Positions 1 to 8,422 of a stretch of DNA of 64,000 bases are shown here, in pieces; positions within the stretch are counted from its first letter, which is position 1, and each line of letters starts with the position of its first letter. Position numbers and translations under genes: made by a program. This stretch comes from DASXKD01 sp963806145. Its GTDB lineage: Bacteria; Actinomycetota; Actinomycetes; Streptosporangiales; Streptosporangiaceae. The DNA is taken from positions 33,282 through 97,281 of the forward strand of contig CAWDXD010000034.1 of assembly GCA_963806145.1 (NCBI GenBank), read 5' to 3'. The notes below the pieces were generated by a model. That model searched no databases and had not been told where the DNA came from. It was given only the letters and a program-made list of their open reading frames with translations.

Positions 1-180
1 CAGTTCGGCCACGACTGCGCTATTGAGCAGGTGCCGCTCCCAAATCCGCGGCACCTCGTTAGGGCCAAGCAGCCCCCGCTCCACCCCCACCCCAGCAAGC
101 AACTGAGCGTACTGCTCCGCCCTATCCGCGGCATCCCCGAAAAACTCCCGCGCCACGTCGGGCATAGGCGGCGCGGTCAT
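1..180 (-). CDS. rsmG: 16S rRNA (guanine-527-N7) methyltransferase RsmG, N-terminal part (runs off the window)
   Basis: The complement of the first 180 bases reads from an ATG at 180 into a frame open to the window edge. It contains the RsmG N-terminal pattern with a helix followed by LLGPNEVPRIWERHLLNS, typical of this family. RsmG methylates G527 of 16S rRNA using S-adenosylmethionine. Only about 60 residues are visible; the SAM-binding core lies outside. The position directly downstream of jag on the same strand is the usual actinobacterial order, which supports the call. A second in-frame ATG lies five codons in, so the exact start is uncertain. Confidence 0.85.
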   Translation of the reverse strand, partial: MTAPPMPDVAREFFGDAADRAEQYAQLLAGVGVERGLLGPNEVPRIWERHLLNSAVVAEL

Positions 181-624
181 ACCTGCCGCACGCCCATCTC
201 CGGGCGGGGGCTCAGGCCCAGCGTGGCGTGCGGGCTCACCCGCAGCGTGGGCCGCGGATCCGGCGCAGCGCGGGGAAGAAATTCAGGAGCACCGTGGGCT
301 GCGGATCCGGGCGCAGCGCGGGCAGGAGGTCCAGGAGCAGCGTGGGCTGCGGGGACGGGCGCGGCATCAGGTGCAGGTTCAGGCCGACCGTGCAGTGCGC
401 CAGGGTTCCCCGGATCACCCGCTCGCCTCGCCCATCCCGGAACCAGGCCAACCACCCGGATCCACCTCTCGTTTTCACCCACCAGCCGTCGCCCGGCCCA
501 GCGACCCGCACATACCCCCCGCTGCCCGCCCCGGCAGGTCCCGGCCCGACGGCTAATCCCAGCGGTGCCAGGGTTGCGCTGAACAGCGTTTTGTCCCGCT
601 GTTCAGGGCAACCCTGGTATCGCC
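181..624. other. Intergenic region between jag and rsmG with a 48-base tandem repeat
   Basis: I see no convincing gene. From about 243 to 352 there are roughly 2.3 copies of a 47-48 base unit containing cgtgggctgcggatccg; one copy lacks a base. Read on the minus strand the unit would give a Leu/Pro-rich 16-residue repeat, but no start or ribosome site supports expression. A long hairpin (568-617) closes the region next to the jag stop codon. Confidence 0.5.
568..617. repeat. Long hairpin with loop TTTTGTCC, downstream of jag
   Basis: The arms 568-588 and 597-617 pair over 21 positions with one mismatch around the loop TTTTGTCC. It could end jag transcription or be a dispersed palindromic element. 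The same loop and flanking G/C occur in the hairpin at 8317-8378. Confidence 0.7.
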
Positions 625-1356
625 CTACCCCTGCCCGCCCGCCGGCTCCATCATGGCTTCCACGGCCTCTTCCGCCGGCAGGACGACGACCCGCCGAGAA
701 GGCTCCTCGCCCTCGGACTCACTTCGCAGCCCCGCAGCCGCCACGGCGTCATGTACCACCTTGCGTTCGAACGGCGTCATCGCATCGAGGCGCTGCGGCA
801 CGCCGGTCCGGCCGACCTCCTCCGCGGCCTTGCGGCCCAGTTCGGCCAGCTCCTGCCTGCGGTGCGCGCGGTATCCGCCCACATCCAGCATGATCCGGCT
901 GCGCGCGCCCGTCTGGCGGTGCACGGCCAGGCGGGTGAGTTCCTGCAAAGCCTCCAGGACCTCGCCCTTAGGGCCGACAAGCTCTGTGAGCGTCGCGCCG
1001 ACCACCGACACGACGGGCCGGTCGCCCTCCACGTCCATGTCGATGTCGCCGTCGAGGTCCGCCACGTCGAGCAGCCCCTCGATGTAGTCGGCCGCAATCT
1101 CGCTCTCCTGCTCCAGATCCGCCGGGACGGGCTCGTCCTCATCGGGGTCCGCAGCCACGCCCTCCGCAGCCACGCCCTCCGCGGCCATACCGTCCGCGGA
1201 CTCGGCCGTTACGTCACGCTCTGACACATCGTCGTCACGTTCCGCTGTCTCAGCTTCGGGGGCAGCCTGGTCTCCTGCCGCAATGGTCCCACCGGTCCCG
1301 CTACTGTCAGTCGGCGCCGGGGCCCCCGAGTTGTCATCGCCGGTCACGGCAACCAC
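625..1356 (-). CDS. jag: Jag/KhpB family RNA-binding protein (KH and R3H domains)
   Basis: The 243-residue protein has an acidic, Ala/Glu-rich low-complexity N-terminal third, then a KH-like domain and a C-terminal R3H domain. The R3H signature is seen as GRTGVPQRLDAMTPFERKVVHDA. Jag/KhpB proteins bind RNA and are linked to cell division and elongation in Gram-positive bacteria. The GTG start at 1356 is chosen because an AGGAGG lies five bases upstream. It follows yidC in the conserved cluster, with an 89-base gap. The acidic N-terminal extension is common in actinobacterial homologues. Confidence 0.9.
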   Translation of the reverse strand: MVAVTGDDNSGAPAPTDSSGTGGTIAAGDQAAPEAETAERDDDVSERDVTAESADGMAAEGVAAEGVAADPDEDEPVPADLEQESEIAADYIEGLLDVADLDGDIDMDVEGDRPVVSVVGATLTELVGPKGEVLEALQELTRLAVHRQTGARSRIMLDVGGYRAHRRQELAELGRKAAEEVGRTGVPQRLDAMTPFERKVVHDAVAAAGLRSESEGEEPSRRVVVLPAEEAVEAMMEPAGGQG

Positions 1357-1445
1357 TTTCTCCTCCTGATTCTCGCAGCGGTGAGGCTACGGCCCGGCCA
1401 AACCCGGCCGCCCAGGGCCGGGCCATGGCCTGCTCAAGCCCGCGC

Positions 1446-2747
1446 CTAGCCCTTACCGGAGCGCTTGCTGCGCGACTGACGGACGCGCTGCTGCCTGACG
1501 AGCTTAACCTCGGGTGTCTCCGCTTGTGGCTCGGGCTCTGGCTTGCCCCGCCCCAGGCGCCGCAGCAGGCCTCCTGAGCTGGTGCTCGAGCCGTTCGCCG
1601 ACGTCTGCCCGGCCGGGGCCGCCGACTTCGCTGGCTTGCTCCCGGCGGACCCGGTGTCCTGCGGCTTCTTCCGTGGCGGCTGGCCCGCGGGCGGCTTCGG
1701 GGTGCTCTTGCCCGGCGCCGGCTTCGCGGCTGACGTAGCGGGCTTGGCTGACGTGGCGGGCTTGGCCGCAGCGGCGGACTTCCCGGTGGTAACGGGTTTG
1801 GCGGTGGTAGCGGGCTTCGCGGTGGCGGACGGCTTGCCCGCAGTGGACGGCTTGCCGGAAGTGGACGGCTTGCCGGAAGTCACCGACTTGGCCGAGGTGA
1901 GCCTGCTGACGGCCGCCGGCCTGCTCGGTGCGGCGGGCGCGGGTGCCGTGCCGCCGGGCGCAGGCGTGGTAACGGGCACCGTCGGGTACCGCTTGAACAG
2001 GACGTACTGCTGGCCGAGGGTCCACACGTTCGTGGTCACCCAGTACAGGACCAGGCCGAACGCCCAGTACAGGCCGGAAAGCGCGAAGAACGGGACGATG
2101 TAGGCCATGTATTTCTGCGAGGCCGCCATCGGGTTGTCCGGCGTCATCGCCGGTGTCAAGCCGCGCTTGGTGCTCTGCCGGACGGTCAGGAACGTGGTGG
2201 TCACGCTGATCGCCACCGCGCAGAGGATCACGATCTTGGCCTCTAGCGGCACATGCAAGGTGCCGGTGAACAGCACCTTGTCGGAGATGTGGGCGCCCAG
2301 GATGTTGGCCTGCTGCGCGCTCTGGACCACCGACTCGGACATGCCGTAGGGGGTCGGCGTTCCGGGTTTCCAGTCCGCGATCCCCCGGAGCACGCTGAAC
2401 AGCGCGAAGAACATCGGCATCTGCGCCAGCAGCGGCAGGCACCCACCCAGCGGGTTGACCCCGTTCTCGCGGTAGAGACGCATGGTCTCTTCGTTCAGGG
2501 TCTGCTTGTCGCCCTTGTACTTCTTCCGCAGTTCCTGCAACTGCGGGTTGAGCGCGGACATCTTGCGCATCGAGTGCATCTGCTTGACGAACAGCGGCAC
2601 GAGGAGGAGCCGCATCACGACCACGAGCACGACGATCGTCAGGAACCATGCCTGGCCGCTGGTCGAGGGCATGATCAGGCTCAGCGCACTATGGATGTGC
2701 GTCATCACCCAGGCGACCGCGACGTACAGGGGGTTCAGCGGGTTCAC
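1446..2747 (-). CDS. yidC: Membrane protein insertase YidC
   Basis: The 433-residue protein inserts membrane proteins into the cytoplasmic membrane, alone or with SecYEG. Hydrophobic segments are visible near residues 7-25, 33-54, 102-122, 171-188 and 215-245, with the family pattern NPLGGCLPLLAQMP before the third. After about residue 260 there is a long basic, repetitive tail rich in Ala, Lys, Pro, Ser and Thr with AKPATSAKPA-like units. Such a tail may contact the ribosome, but that is inference. Its start overlaps the yidD stop by four bases, so the genes are translationally coupled. Confidence 0.97.
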   Translation of the reverse strand: MNPLNPLYVAVAWVMTHIHSALSLIMPSTSGQAWFLTIVVLVVVMRLLLVPLFVKQMHSMRKMSALNPQLQELRKKYKGDKQTLNEETMRLYRENGVNPLGGCLPLLAQMPMFFALFSVLRGIADWKPGTPTPYGMSESVVQSAQQANILGAHISDKVLFTGTLHVPLEAKIVILCAVAISVTTTFLTVRQSTKRGLTPAMTPDNPMAASQKYMAYIVPFFALSGLYWAFGLVLYWVTTNVWTLGQQYVLFKRYPTVPVTTPAPGGTAPAPAAPSRPAAVSRLTSAKSVTSGKPSTSGKPSTAGKPSATAKPATTAKPVTTGKSAAAAKPATSAKPATSAAKPAPGKSTPKPPAGQPPRKKPQDTGSAGSKPAKSAAPAGQTSANGSSTSSGGLLRRLGRGKPEPEPQAETPEVKLVRQQRVRQSRSKRSGKG

Positions 2748-3049
2748 GAGCTAACTCCCTCGGGACGGGACAGGCGCCCGCGGCGCGTGCCGGGCGGGAC
2801 CGGGTCGAGTCCGCCTGGGTGGAAAGGATGGCAGCGCGCCACCCGGCGCACCGCGAGCCACGAGCCGCGTAGCGCACCGTGCTCGAGAACCGCGTCGAGC
2901 GCGTAAGCGCTGCACGAAGGGACGAACCGGCAGTGCGGGCCGGTCATCGGGCTGATGAACCGGCGGTACCCGCCGATCAGGACCATGAGGATCCTGGCAA
3001 CCGCGGAGGGCCCTGCCTCCGCTGACTGCCTGCCCGAGTCCGTCTTCAC
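2744..3049 (-). CDS. yidD: Membrane protein insertion efficiency factor YidD
   Basis: The 101-residue protein carries the family hallmarks YRRFISPMTGPHCRF, PSCSAYA and CHPFHPGG with conserved cysteines. YidD is a small membrane-associated protein that assists YidC-dependent insertion. It overlaps rnpA by four bases upstream and yidC by four bases downstream, forming a tight rpmH-rnpA-yidD-yidC unit. The length is normal for the family, and the Asp/Gly-rich C-terminal tail is variable in homologues. Confidence 0.95.
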   Translation of the reverse strand: MKTDSGRQSAEAGPSAVARILMVLIGGYRRFISPMTGPHCRFVPSCSAYALDAVLEHGALRGSWLAVRRVARCHPFHPGGLDPVPPGTRRGRLSRPEGVSS

Positions 3050-3408
3050 CGCAGTGCCCCAACCTGTCGCCGCATGAGCGTGCCCATCACCAGGTCCAGT
3101 TCGGCGGCGAGTTCTGCCTGGCGCGCGGCCGCAGCCTTTGGATGAGCGCGTATCACAAGCAGGCTACCTCCCGGCAGAGTAGGCAGGTACCCGCGCAGTA
3201 CCGAACGCAGGCGCCGCCGCACCTTGTTCCTGACCACGGCGTTCCCCACCGCCTTGCTCACCACGAAACCGGCCAGCGGGGCCTGCGCCTCGTCGCGGCC
3301 GCGGACCAGCAGGTAGCCGGTCAGCAACCCGCGCCCGGCACGGCTGCCACGGCGCACCGTGAGCTGGAACTCAGCGCTGCGGCGCATCCGGGATTCTGCG
3401 GGAAGCAC
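3046..3408 (-). CDS. rnpA: Ribonuclease P protein component
   Basis: The 120-residue basic protein is the protein subunit of RNase P, which matures the 5' ends of tRNAs with the M1 RNA. The RNR motif region GNAVVRNKVRRRLR is intact, and LLVIRAHPKAA matches the late family block. It lies 33 bases after rpmH and overlaps yidD. The start MLPAESRMRRSAEF is the canonical actinobacterial N-terminus. Confidence 0.96.
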   Translation of the reverse strand: MLPAESRMRRSAEFQLTVRRGSRAGRGLLTGYLLVRGRDEAQAPLAGFVVSKAVGNAVVRNKVRRRLRSVLRGYLPTLPGGSLLVIRAHPKAAAARQAELAAELDLVMGTLMRRQVGALR

Positions 3409-3441
3409 GCACGACCTCCGCCGTCACGCGGGGCGGCAGGG

Positions 3442-3579
3442 TCATACGCTGACCCTGGCCCGGCCCTTCCGGCGCCGGGCGGCCAGAACCGCGCGACCTG
3501 CCCTGGTCCGCATGCGCAGCCGGAACCCATGCGTCTTGGCGCGGCGTCGGTTGTTCGGCTGGAACGTGCGCTTGCTCAC
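3442..3579 (-). CDS. rpmH: 50S ribosomal protein L34
   Basis: The complement from a GTG at 3579 gives a 45-residue, very basic protein beginning MSKRTFQPNNRRRAKTHGFR, the L34 signature, and ending in KGRARVSV. L34 is a small structural protein of the large ribosomal subunit. It is transcribed away from dnaA and leads the rnpA-yidD-yidC-jag group, as in most bacteria. A purine-rich site lies just upstream of the GTG. Confidence 0.97.
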   Translation of the reverse strand: MSKRTFQPNNRRRAKTHGFRLRMRTRAGRAVLAARRRKGRARVSV

Positions 3580-3946
3580 AGGAGGCTCCACATACGAGTG
3601 TCATGACTGGCAGCCGGGCCGCGAGGCGCGCCAGCGCGCAGCAGACTGCCCAGGGGAAAGCTTTTGAGTCGGTTCACGTTACGCGCATCACTGAGTACCG
3701 GTCAAACCAGCGGCACCCGCGGCAACCGGCTGGCGCCATCGTAGCGTGGAGAAGGAACGGCCGTTTGCCGAACGCGACACGGCCGACGCGCTTAGGCTGT
3801 GGACAACCGGCAAGGCCGCGCGGAACGGGGTGGCGCGGGCCAGCCACAGCGGTCCAGCGGCGCTCCGGGCACGACGCGGAGTGCGGCGTGCACAGCCTGT
3901 GGATAAGACTGTTGATTCGCATCTGGGGGCGCAAGGTGAACACCCG
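3580..3946. promoter_or_regulatory. Divergent rpmH-dnaA control region with DnaA boxes
   Basis: The gap between the divergent rpmH and dnaA genes holds a perfect DnaA-box sequence TGTGGACAA at 3798-3806 and a second, TGTGGATAA, at 3898-3906. These fit autoregulation of dnaA by DnaA. A frame open through the gap would lengthen DnaA by 67 residues. I reject that extension because the DnaA domain I signature starts at the ATG at 3947, preceded by AAGGTGA. Confidence 0.75.
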
Positions 3947-5680
3947 ATGAGCCAGGCGGACCTGGCGGAGGTGTGGGCGAGGTCCCTCGAGGAACTCTCC
4001 GATCTCCAGATCGAACCCCATCAGCGTGCCTGGCTGCGGTTGACCAGACCACTCGGCCTGGTCGAGAACACCGCACTCATCGCCACCCCCAACGAGTTCG
4101 TCAAGGAGCAACTCGAGACCCGCCTTCGTGCCCTCATCACCCACGCGCTGTCCCGGGAGTTCGGCCGCAGCATCCAGCTCGCGGTGACCGTCGACCCCGC
4201 GACCGCTGCCGGTGGCATGCCGGCGCCGCACGATGCAGCCCCGCCGCACGCCACCAGGCCCGAACACACCGGATCCGGGCACCCCGGCCCGGACGGCCAC
4301 GGCGGCGGCCAGCCCGGTATCACCGATTCCCTGAGCGCGGCCGCAGCCCATCGTGCCGCGCCCGGCGACCTGCCAGGCGAGAGCGGTGACCAGGTGCCGG
4401 ACGGGCTCTACCCGCGCCCGGGCGGGTACCCGTCCCGGGCCTACTCGCCGCAGCCCGGGCACAGCGCTCCCGGGCACGAGCGCGACGCGGCCACCGGGCC
4501 ACTCGCGGTTGACCGGATGAGCGGCGCCCCGATCACCGGCGGGCACGCGATCACCGGCCGCGACACCCGGGACCAGGGCGCGCCGACGCAGCGCCAGTCG
4601 GGCTTTCCCGGCCTGCCCGCGCCCGGCCTGCCCCGTCCGGGACAGGCACGGCTCAACCCGAAGTACACCTTCGAGACGTTCGTCATCGGCTCAAGCAACC
4701 GGTTCGCGCACGCCGCAGCCGTCGCGGTCGCCGAGGCGCCCGCCAAGGCCTACAACCCGCTGTTCATCTACGGCGACTCAGGGCTGGGCAAGACCCACCT
4801 GCTGCACGCGATCGGGCACTACACGCAGAGCCTGTATCACGGGGTGCGGGTCCGCTACGTCAGCTCGGAAGAGTTCACCAACGACTTCATCAACATGATC
4901 AGGGACGGCAAGCAGGACGGGTTCCGCCGCCGGTACCGCGACGTGGACGTGCTCCTGGTGGACGACATCCAGTTCCTGGAGAACAAGGAAGGAACGCAGG
5001 AGGAGTTCTTCCATACCTTCAACACGCTGCACAACGCCAGCAAGCAGATCGTCATCTCCAGCGACCGGGCGCCCAAGCGGCTGGTCACCCTGGAAGACCG
5101 GCTGCGCAGCAGGTTTGAGTGGGGCCTGATCACCGATGTGCAGCCGCCGGAACTGGAAACCCGCATCGCGATCCTCCGTAAAAAGGCCGTCCAAGAGGGC
5201 CTGAACGCGCCGCCGGAGGCGCTGGAGTACATCGCCAGCCGTATCTCCACCAATATCCGGGAACTGGAGGGCGCCCTCATCCGGGTGACCGCGTTCGCCA
5301 GCCTCAACCGGCAGACCGTGGATCTCCAGTTGGCCGAGATCGTGCTCAAGGACCTGATTCCAGAGGCGCAGGGCCCGGAGATCACCGCCTCGACCATCAT
5401 GGGGCAAACCGCGTCCTACTTCGGCATGTCCATTGACGACCTCTGCGGTACATCCCGGTCACGCGTTCTGGTAACCGCCAGGCAGATTGCCATGTACCTC
5501 TGCCGCGAACTCACCGACCTGTCACTCCCCAAGATCGGGCAGCAATTCGGCGGCCGCGACCACACCACGGTCATGCATGCGGAACGCAAGATCCGGTCCC
5601 TGATGGCCGAACGGCGCTCGATCTACAACCAGGTCACCGAGCTAACCAACCGCATCAAGCAGCAGGCGCGTTCCGGATGA
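3947..5680 (+). CDS. dnaA: Chromosomal replication initiator DnaA
   Basis: The 577-residue protein initiates replication by binding DnaA boxes and melting oriC. Domain I is about residues 1-90. A long Pro/Gly/His-rich linker (domain II) spans about 90-235, as in streptomycetes. The AAA+ domain III carries Walker A GDSGLGKTH near residue 276 and Walker B with DD near 339. Domain IV ends with the DNA-binding signature GGRDHTTVMHAERKI near 535-549. The ATG at 3947 is chosen because of the SD-like AAGGTGA eight bases upstream and the start of domain I. Confidence 0.97.
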   Translation: MSQADLAEVWARSLEELSDLQIEPHQRAWLRLTRPLGLVENTALIATPNEFVKEQLETRLRALITHALSREFGRSIQLAVTVDPATAAGGMPAPHDAAPPHATRPEHTGSGHPGPDGHGGGQPGITDSLSAAAAHRAAPGDLPGESGDQVPDGLYPRPGGYPSRAYSPQPGHSAPGHERDAATGPLAVDRMSGAPITGGHAITGRDTRDQGAPTQRQSGFPGLPAPGLPRPGQARLNPKYTFETFVIGSSNRFAHAAAVAVAEAPAKAYNPLFIYGDSGLGKTHLLHAIGHYTQSLYHGVRVRYVSSEEFTNDFINMIRDGKQDGFRRRYRDVDVLLVDDIQFLENKEGTQEEFFHTFNTLHNASKQIVISSDRAPKRLVTLEDRLRSRFEWGLITDVQPPELETRIAILRKKAVQEGLNAPPEALEYIASRISTNIRELEGALIRVTAFASLNRQTVDLQLAEIVLKDLIPEAQGPEITASTIMGQTASYFGMSIDDLCGTSRSRVLVTARQIAMYLCRELTDLSLPKIGQQFGGRDHTTVMHAERKIRSLMAERRSIYNQVTELTNRIKQQARSG

Positions 5681-6086
5681 GGCAGCACACGGCGCGGATG
5701 GGCAGACACGTATCAACGCCGCCCGTAACAATCGGTACACACAGGCTGTGGATATCTCTGTGGACACGCTTGGGACAGTACGAGGACAACACCGGAAGTC
5801 CGGGGGGTAACCGGCAGGCGTCCGGTGGAGAAAAGAAGGCCATCCACAGCTCTCCCCCGCCTGGCCATTGCCGGCGCACAGGGGCTGTGGTCACGCAAAA
5901 CCGCGCTGGGCTGGGAGATAACCGCTTGTCCCCAGGTTCCACCGACCCTACGACGACTACTTATTTCTTTATCACCAAGACTCAAAATCAAGTAGGAGGG
6001 GACTGGCCGCGGAGCCGGCGCCGCCACACGCGAGATACCCGCTCCGCCCGCTGGCAACCCGCTCATGCGACAGGAGGCGGCTTCCG
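5681..6086. other. Probable origin of replication (oriC)
   Basis: The 406-base dnaA-dnaN gap holds several DnaA-box matches: TGTGGATAT 5747-5755, TGTGGACAC 5759-5767, TGTGGATGG on the minus strand at 5840-5848, TTGTCCCCA 5926-5934 and a weaker TGTGGTCAC near 5886. An AT-rich stretch at about 5955-5995, unusual in this GC-rich window, could be the unwinding element. The position between dnaA and dnaN is where actinobacterial origins lie. A GC-skew switch was not computed. Confidence 0.8.
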
Positions 6087-7265
6087 GTGAAGATCCAGGT
6101 GGATCGTGATGCGCTCGCCGACGCGGTGGCCTGGACGGCACGTGCGCTTCCGGCACGTCCCGCCATCCCGGTGCTGGCCTGCATGCGCCTGCACGCGGGC
6201 CAGGACCTGACCCTGTCCAGCTTCGACTACGACGTGTCCGCGCAGGCCAGCGTCCCGGTCGTGGCCGAGGAGGAAGGCACCGTGCTGGTATCGGGCCGCC
6301 TCCTCGCCGAGATCACCCGCAGCCTGCCCGCCCGTCCGGTGGAGATCTCCGCTGATGGTTCACGCGCCACATTGACCTGCGGCAGCGCCACGTTCACGCT
6401 GCTGACGATGCCGGTGGAGGACTACCCCACGCTGCCGGACATGCCGCCCGCGGCGGGCTCGGTGGGCAGCGACGCCTTCGCCTCGGCGGTCAGCCAGTCC
6501 GCCACCGCGGCCGCGCGCGACGACACCCTCCCTGGCCTCACCGGCGTCCGTATCGAGATCGAGAACGACACGCTCACGCTGGTGTCCACCGACCGGTACC
6601 GGCTGGCCGTCCGCGAGCTGCGCTGGAATCCGGTCCGGTCCGGGCTGAGCGCCTCGGTGCTCGTCCCGGCCCGTGCACTGCTGGATACCGCCCGGTCGCT
6701 GACCTCGGGCGCCGAGGTGCTCATCGCGCTCAGCCTGCCCGAGGAGGGCGGCCAGGCCGGTGACGGGATGATCGGCTTCGAGGGCGGCGGCCGGCGCACC
6801 ACCACCCGGCTGCTCGGCGGCGAGTTCCCGCCGTACCGGGCGCTGCTGCCGGGTCCCCCCACGGCGGTGGGCGAGCTTGCCACGGCGCCGTTCAGCGAGG
6901 CGGTCAAGCGGGTCGCCCTGGTCGCCGAGCGCAACACCGCGCTGCGGCTGTCGTTCGGGCCGGGCCAGGCCGTGCTCGAGGCCGGCACGGGGGACGAGGC
7001 ACAGGCCACCGAGGTGCTCGAAGCCAGCTATGAGTTCCCCACCGACGCCGGCGGCGAGGCCGACGCCGACGGGTTCCAGCCCGAAGGCCTCGAGGTCGCC
7101 TTCAACCCGCAGTACCTGCTCGATGGCCTGTCCGCCATCGATTCCGACACCGCCAGGCTCGCGTTCACCAAGCCGGGCAAGGCAGTGCTGATCACCGGCA
7201 AGCCGGGCCCCGAGGGCGAGAACGACTTCCGCTACCTGCTCATGCCGATCCGGCTTGGCGCGTAA
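6087..7265 (+). CDS. dnaN: DNA polymerase III beta subunit (sliding clamp)
   Basis: The 392-residue protein is the ring-shaped processivity clamp of the replicative polymerase. Three related domains are expected. Visible family features are the N-terminal MKIQVDRDALADAVAWTARA, the ALLGGEFPPYR-like block RLLGGEFPPYRALLP, and the C-terminal FRYLLMPIRL. The GTG start at 6087 follows AGGAGG with suitable spacing. It lies between oriC and gnd. Confidence 0.97.
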   Translation: MKIQVDRDALADAVAWTARALPARPAIPVLACMRLHAGQDLTLSSFDYDVSAQASVPVVAEEEGTVLVSGRLLAEITRSLPARPVEISADGSRATLTCGSATFTLLTMPVEDYPTLPDMPPAAGSVGSDAFASAVSQSATAAARDDTLPGLTGVRIEIENDTLTLVSTDRYRLAVRELRWNPVRSGLSASVLVPARALLDTARSLTSGAEVLIALSLPEEGGQAGDGMIGFEGGGRRTTTRLLGGEFPPYRALLPGPPTAVGELATAPFSEAVKRVALVAERNTALRLSFGPGQAVLEAGTGDEAQATEVLEASYEFPTDAGGEADADGFQPEGLEVAFNPQYLLDGLSAIDSDTARLAFTKPGKAVLITGKPGPEGENDFRYLLMPIRLGA

Positions 7266-7343
7266 CCGCCCCTGATGCGAGCCGCCTTGGGCAGGTGGCT
7301 AGCGTAGGTGCCGGACGGCCCGGGGAAGCAGGCGACGGGAGAC

Positions 7344-8237
7344 ATGATGCAGATCGGCATGATCGGCCTCGGCAAGATGGGCGGCAACATGGCGGAACGC
7401 CTGCGCCGCGCAGGACACGAGGTGGTCGGCTACGACCACCACCCCGAGAAGAGGGATGTCGCAACCCTGGCAGAGCTGAGGGACCGGTTGTCCGCGCCGC
7501 GGGCGGTGTGGGTCATGGTTCCCGCGGGCGGCCCCACCCGGCAGACGATCGATGAGCTCAAGGGCCTGTTGGACGCCGGGGACCTGGTCATCGACGGCGG
7601 CAACTCGCACTACGTCGACGACCAGGAGCACGCCAAGCTGCTCGGCGAGGCCGGCATCCACTTCATCGACGCCGGGGTCAGCGGCGGGGTCTGGGGCCTG
7701 CAGAACGGCTACGGCCTGATGGTCGGCGGGGACGACGAGGACGTGAACCGCCTGATGCCGGTGCTCGAGGCGCTCAAGCCCGACGGCGAGTTCGGTTTCG
7801 TGCACGCGGGCAAGGTGGGCGCGGGCCACTTCGCCAAGATGGTCCATAACGGCATCGAGTACGGCATCATGCAGGCCTACGCCGAGGGCTACGAGCTGCT
7901 CGCGGCCACCGACATCGTCACCGACGTGGCGGGTGCCTTCTGCAGCTGGCGGGGCGGCACGGTGATCCGCTCCTGGTTGCTCGACCTGCTCTGCAAGGCG
8001 CTCAATGAGGACCCGGGCCTGGAGAATATCCGCGGCGTGGCCCAGGACTCCGGCGAGGGCCGGTGGACCGTGCAGGCGGCGATCGACCACGCGGTGCCGA
8101 TGCCGGCGATCAGCGCGGCCCTGTTCGCGCGGTTCGCCTCCCGACAGGACGACTCCCCCGCGATGAAGGTCGTCGCCGCCTTGCGCAACCAGTTCGGCGG
8201 GCACGCAGTCACCGCCTCAGGCACCGACCCCACGTAA
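7344..8237 (+). CDS. gnd: 6-phosphogluconate dehydrogenase (decarboxylating), short NAD-type
   Basis: The enzyme oxidises and decarboxylates 6-phosphogluconate to ribulose 5-phosphate in the pentose phosphate pathway. The protein of about 297 residues shows the Rossmann motif GMIGLGKMGGNMAERL at its start, the GGNSHYVDD and AGVSGGVWGL substrate blocks and KMVHNGIEYG with the catalytic lysine. This is the short form, lacking the long C-terminal part of the E. coli type. ATG at 7344 or 7347 are both possible after GGGAGA. A gnd gene between dnaN and recF is typical of Streptomyces and relatives. Confidence 0.95.
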   Translation: MMQIGMIGLGKMGGNMAERLRRAGHEVVGYDHHPEKRDVATLAELRDRLSAPRAVWVMVPAGGPTRQTIDELKGLLDAGDLVIDGGNSHYVDDQEHAKLLGEAGIHFIDAGVSGGVWGLQNGYGLMVGGDDEDVNRLMPVLEALKPDGEFGFVHAGKVGAGHFAKMVHNGIEYGIMQAYAEGYELLAATDIVTDVAGAFCSWRGGTVIRSWLLDLLCKALNEDPGLENIRGVAQDSGEGRWTVQAAIDHAVPMPAISAALFARFASRQDDSPAMKVVAALRNQFGGHAVTASGTDPT

Positions 8238-8316
8238 CCCTGCCAACCCCCACTCACCTCTCGCTTCCCTAGCTTGAGGCGCCACGCGGACGTTGCGGGG
8301 TGGGCAGCGTCTCGCG

Positions 8317-8378
8317 GGTCGGCCGGGGGTTGTCTGGATGCGGTTTTGTCCCGCGTCCAGACAGTTCCCTGGCCGACC
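8317..8378. repeat. Long hairpin with loop TTTTGTCC, between gnd and recF
   Basis: GGTCGGCC at 8317-8324 pairs with GGCCGACC at 8371-8378, and an inner arm (TGTCTGGATGCGG with CCGCGTCCAGACA) closes on the loop TTTTGTC. The loop and adjacent bases match the hairpin at 568-617, although the stems differ. Confidence 0.7.
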
Positions 8379-8422
8379 TTCGCGTTGTCGCCCGGGCGGT
8401 ATCCGCGAGTAACCTCGGCGGT

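Noticed and set aside
3746..3946. A 67-residue N-terminal extension of DnaA
   Set aside because: The extension lies over DnaA boxes in the control region, is Arg-rich without domain features, and the true start with a ribosome site is at 3947.
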